Positions 5,365 through 5,829 of a stretch of 5,829 nt of DNA are shown piece by piece. Source of the stretch: an uncultured Collinsella sp. (lineage in GTDB: Bacteria > Actinomycetota > Coriobacteriia > Coriobacteriales > Coriobacteriaceae); NCBI GenBank assembly GCA_902495985.1, contig CABUZF010000087.1:1-5829 (forward strand), given 5' to 3'. Made by a program: the position numbers and the translations under genes. The notes under the pieces are model-generated. The model ran no database searches, was not told the origin of the DNA, and was given only the letters and a program-made list of their open reading frames with translations. Positions within the stretch are counted from its first letter, which is position 1, and each line of letters opens with the position of its first letter.

Positions 5365-5393
5365 TTTTTAACCGGGACAAGTATACCCGTCAA
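5365..5393 (-). promoter_or_regulatory. Candidate promoter of the patatin-like gene
   Basis: On the minus strand TTGACG (5393-5388) and TAAAAA (5370-5365) are separated by 17 nt. An alternative is TATACT (5385-5380) as the -10 element, with a poor -35 (CTGAGA). Either would give a short leader containing the GGAG ribosome binding site. The better -35 favours the first, the better -10 the second. Confidence 0.4.
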
Positions 5394-5472
5394 CATATAT
5401 CGTCTCAGCCGCATTTTTATCAAGCATCGCATCGTCGCGCTACCGCTTGTCGAATAATAGCCGCCCGCAGCA

Positions 5473-5497
5473 TGTGCACCCATCTATAATTGTGCAC
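5473..5497 (+). promoter_or_regulatory. Candidate GGDEF-gene promoter: TATAAT between two TGTGCAC repeats
   Basis: A perfect TATAAT (5485-5490) lies between identical TGTGCAC heptamers (5473-5479 and 5491-5497), 18 bp apart start to start. Each heptamer contains the palindrome GTGCAC. No -35 consensus is present 16-18 nt upstream (CGCCCG at 5462-5467), as is common for promoters that depend on an activator. Transcription from about 5497 would give a leader of roughly 170 nt. The sites are visible; function is inference. Confidence 0.4.
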
Positions 5498-5520
5498 TGC
5501 TGTTTATGCTACTCAGCAGT
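5496..5520 (+). repeat. 7-bp inverted repeat in the GGDEF leader
   Basis: ACTGCTG (5496-5502) and CAGCAGT (5514-5520) pair perfectly around an 11-nt loop. If transcription starts near 5497, this hairpin would form the 5' end of the mRNA, where it could affect stability. It may also be a protein-binding site on DNA. Confidence 0.4.
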
Positions 5521-5581
5521 TATCAACAGCGAACATTCGTCGGCAAATTAACCCAACAACGCAGCAAGACGGGGGCCTGGA

Positions 5582-5613
5582 TACACGCAAGACGCCGAGT
5601 AACGACGCGTGTA
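5582..5613 (+). repeat. 7-bp inverted repeat in the GGDEF leader, second hairpin
   Basis: TACACGC (5582-5588) and GCGTGTA (5607-5613) pair perfectly around an 18-nt loop. The right arm overlaps an 8-bp palindrome, GTGTACAC (5609-5616). No U tract follows, so it is not an intrinsic terminator. It may be part of a structured leader or an operator. Confidence 0.35.
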
Positions 5614-5667
5614 CACAACGAGCTCGCCCGACGCAATCCGCCCCGACCTAAGAAAGCCGCTTAGAAC

Positions 5668-5829
5668 ATGGATACTGTCAGCAATTACACCGAAACGCTC
5701 GAAAAGACCGTCCGCGACCTTCTCGAGCGTCAGGATGATCTGATTAGGACCGCCTTTACCGACCAGCTTACCGGACTTGGCAACCGCGGCGGCTTTGCCC
5801 GCTCCCTCGAGGAGCTCTGGGAGCAGGAC
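5668..5829 (+). CDS. GGDEF-domain protein, probable diguanylate cyclase (5' part, cut by window edge)
   Basis: Fifty-four codons are visible before the window ends. The ATG at 5668 is fixed by an in-frame TAG at 5662-5664, so no earlier start is possible nearby. An amphipathic helix (about residues 7-30) leads into DQLTGLGNRGGFARSLEEL (32-50), the D-x-LTGL-x-NR signature that opens GGDEF domains. Such domains make cyclic di-GMP from two GTP when the GGDEF motif is intact; that motif lies beyond the edge and cannot be checked. The domain starts almost at the N-terminus, so any sensor or EAL domain would have to be C-terminal, or the protein is a bare GGDEF enzyme. No transmembrane segment is present in the visible part. 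A long leader with repeats precedes it, and no strong ribosome binding site is seen. Confidence 0.85.
   Translation, partial: MDTVSNYTETLEKTVRDLLERQDDLIRTAFTDQLTGLGNRGGFARSLEELWEQD

Larger units (their letters stand above)
5344..5667. other. Divergent intergenic region, no gene seen
   Basis: These 324 nt separate the patatin gene (minus) from the GGDEF gene (plus). I see no coding frame with a ribosome binding site and no tRNA-like fold. The left 50 nt hold the patatin promoter candidates. The rest holds a consensus TATAAT flanked by TGTGCAC repeats and two small inverted repeats, described separately. The stretch just before the GGDEF start has no strong Shine-Dalgarno sequence; AGAAAG (5651-5656) is the nearest purine run. 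Confidence 0.6.

Noticed and set aside
5536..5616. Partial resemblance to a class I cyclic di-GMP riboswitch (GGCAAA, ACGCA, GGGGCCT blocks) upstream of the GGDEF gene
   Set aside because: The stretch between GGCAAA and ACGCA is only about 12 nt and cannot form the required hairpin with its GAAA tetraloop, and the second stem does not match the expected receptor. The blocks are probably chance.

Overview
The window looks like an ordinary chromosomal segment of a fairly GC-rich Gram-positive bacterium. Strong purine-rich Shine-Dalgarno sites, codon choice and protein style fit the Coriobacteriia (Actinomycetota), for example Collinsella. That assignment is inference from protein style, not from a marker gene. 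I see no phage genes, transposase genes, CRISPR arrays, tRNAs or rRNAs.

Left part (1-2230), all on the minus strand, reading right to left: a Cof-type HAD-IIB phosphatase (1322-2230), then, 10 nt later, a LysR-family regulator (415-1311), then a 155-nt gap, then the start of a MetE/YxjG-like methionine synthase-family gene that runs off the left edge (1-259). The gap carries a TATAG-N7-CTATA inverted repeat at about -66 from a plausible promoter. Its outer arms match the methionine box I recall for streptococcal LysR regulators. The simplest reading is that the LysR protein controls the methionine gene through this site.

Middle part (2231-4367), plus strand: a TPP riboswitch (about 2327-2420) is followed at once by a textbook intrinsic terminator (2433-2462), then by a tightly coupled three-gene operon. 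The genes are thiM (hydroxyethylthiazole kinase, GTG start), a small MTH1187/YkoF-type thiamine-binding-fold protein, and thiE (thiamine phosphate synthase). Together they salvage the thiazole moiety and join it to HMP-PP, with TPP shutting the operon off by premature termination. thiD and the de novo genes are not in the window. Between the divergent HAD gene and thi operon lies a perfect 11-bp inverted repeat with a REP-like internal sequence.

Right part (4368-5829): a 16-bp perfect hairpin separates thiE from a convergent patatin-like phospholipase of the YjjU type (4474-5343, minus). A 324-nt intergenic region with several small repeats follows. At the right edge is the start of a GGDEF (diguanylate cyclase-type) gene (5668-5829, plus). 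The most interesting unexplained items are the candidate LysR operator, the REP-like palindrome, and the long structured leader of the GGDEF gene. I found no clear evidence of a wholly new system.
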